Source of the DNA: Halictus rubicundus
Taxonomy: Eukaryota; Arthropoda; Insecta; Hymenoptera; Halictidae
Length of the DNA: 64,000 nt
Assembly: GCF_050948215.1 (NCBI RefSeq)
Contig: NC_135152.1
Coordinates: 5,304,310-5,368,309 of the forward strand
Direction: 5' to 3'
Shown piece by piece: positions 62,901-64,000 of this stretch (the stretch's first letter is position 1; each line of letters begins with the position of its first letter). The position numbers were made by a program, and so were the translations under genes. The notes beneath the pieces were generated by a model. The model was not told the origin of the DNA, searched no databases, and saw nothing but the letters and a program-made list of their open reading frames with translations.

Positions 62901-64000
62901 GTCCTTTTGCAACTATTTACAAACAAAACGCTGTTCTGTTCGTGAAATACTTCGCAATTTACCATTCTTTCTTTTTTGTTCCCGGGAAATTTAATTGCGT
63001 GGGAATATTCGAATTGTTTTTCACTTTAATGCTTTCGGTCGAAATTCTATCGAAGTTAACTCTGTTTTTCTCTTCTTGTTTCTCTCTTTTTCTTTGTTTT
63101 TTTTTTTGTTTGTTGTTTTGATTCTGTTCCGTGTAGAACATCGGTCGCGTCGATCTTATCGCCTCGCCGTTGTCCACTGACGAATTCGTAGCCGTAAATA
63201 AAAAAAGCACAATCATTATTCAGCCGGCATCGCGCGCAGCTATTGGCTCCCGACTCTTTTTGTTATCTGAAGCTTCGTTTTCGGATGACTTCGAAAAATC
63301 GATAGAGCCCGGGTGTTACGTTCGGCCGAAGTTCAGCCGTGTGGATTTCGCTACGGGATTTTGAAATATTGACGCCACGTTGACAAAACGTAACAGCTCG
63401 CGAACAAATATATGCAGATTATTTACAACCCGTTGTATGTAAATAACTTCGTCAAATAAAGCAAATTCGTACGGATAAGGATGATTAATCATTCCTGTTC
63501 GTATCTAACTATCGCGGCCCTCCATAAATCCAGCAAAAATAATAAAAAACAGAAAGCGGGCTGGACAAATTTCATTTCGACTTTTATTCAAGAGATTCAT
63601 CCCCCTTTCACGATTACAAATAACGAGGGAAAGTAGACGCAGCTAAAACTGCCGCATATTTGTACATTCCTGTATCGTATACTTTCCACTTTTTTTTTTT
63701 AATGAATGCATTTGAGGATCGAATTTAACTTTTTGCATCCCAACGGAGAGAACCATTAAAAATTACCATTTCGAACATGAAAATAATTTTCACAGCACTG
63801 AACTCGCTTAGGATAAATCTGCCTTATTTCCTCCTCTATCTAATAGTCTGTTAAACTATTATATATTTCAGTGAACACAATGCTCCACCTATTAAAACCA
63901 AATGAAACATTTAGGAATGAATGTATTAATAATAACAACGCTTGAAATGGCCGACTGTTAAATTAAGCTTCCAGATGGACATTAATAATTATTAAACTGC
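59900..64000. other. Right-hand intronic sequence without genes
   Basis: Purine-rich at 60740-60960 with a duplicated cttcggaggac word (60754 and 60808). CT tracts at 61321-61346 and 62572-62591. A weak 60-bp duplication near 62111-62210 (tgaggttgaa/tgaggatcaa). T-rich at 63060-63125. No homeobox or other exon is recognised up to the window end. Confidence 0.45.

Larger units (their letters stand above)
7395..64000 (+). other. Ubx: Giant Ubx intron 1 (open to the right)
   Basis: From the donor to the window end no frame encodes a homeodomain (no KIWFQNRR-type sequence among the translations) and no other gene-like frame appears. The parsimonious reading is a single intron longer than 56.6 kb. 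Long first introns are known for insect Ubx; in Drosophila the gene spans over 70 kb and the intron contains enhancers. Short non-coding exons or intronic RNAs cannot be excluded from sequence alone. Subregions are listed separately. Confidence 0.8.

Noticed and set aside
7389..64000. Search for the Drosophila-type Ubx b element and microexons mI/mII, and the homeodomain exon
   Set aside because: No translation resembling them was seen; 17-codon exons cannot be excluded by eye, but none is supported.

Overview
This is animal DNA, not bacterial. The only convincing protein-coding segment is the first coding exon of the Hox gene Ultrabithorax (Ubx), on the + strand at 6713-7388. It opens with the Hox N-terminal motif MNSYFEQ, carries Ubx-type blocks (SFPLGLGMSPYAS, QDSPYDAS, VRPSACTP), reaches the hexapeptide context FYPWMAIAG, and stops at a textbook GT splice donor. 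The exon style points to an insect and most likely to Hymenoptera (bee, wasp or ant). That last step is inference; no species marker was seen.

Layout. 1-4430 is non-coding DNA upstream of Ubx, on the side that faces abd-A in the usual insect Hox order. 4480-5640 is a low-complexity promoter-proximal block, with a pyrimidine-rich stretch at about 4800-4990 followed by a purine-rich GAGA block at about 5125-5640. 5641-6712 is the probable promoter and leader, with the transcription start unresolved. 6713-7388 is Ubx coding exon 1. 7389-64000 (56.6 kb) reads as one giant Ubx intron. The homeobox exon is not in the window, so it must lie further right.

The intron has no host gene I can support. 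It holds (i) dinucleotide GA/CT tracts, several as inverted CT...GA pairs, plus one strong G-quadruplex candidate at 25304-25338; (ii) non-autonomous DNA transposons: an 837-bp Tc1/mariner-like element (14595-15431), two piggyBac-like MITEs with TTAA target sites (53128-53370, 54703-54919), and a dispersed family with GACTGCGGAT ends present as about nine full or partial copies; (iii) many short tandem duplications of unique non-coding DNA (units of 38-226 bp), one set carrying the POU octamer ATTTGCAT in each of three units; (iv) AT-rich homeodomain-site clusters and PHO/GAGA combinations that could be cis-regulatory.

Functionally the window is the 5' half of a Hox gene with its regulatory DNA. 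I found no operon, no CRISPR array, no RNA gene and no novel protein system. The least expected content is the repeat landscape inside a Hox intron, a class of locus usually considered poor in transposons.
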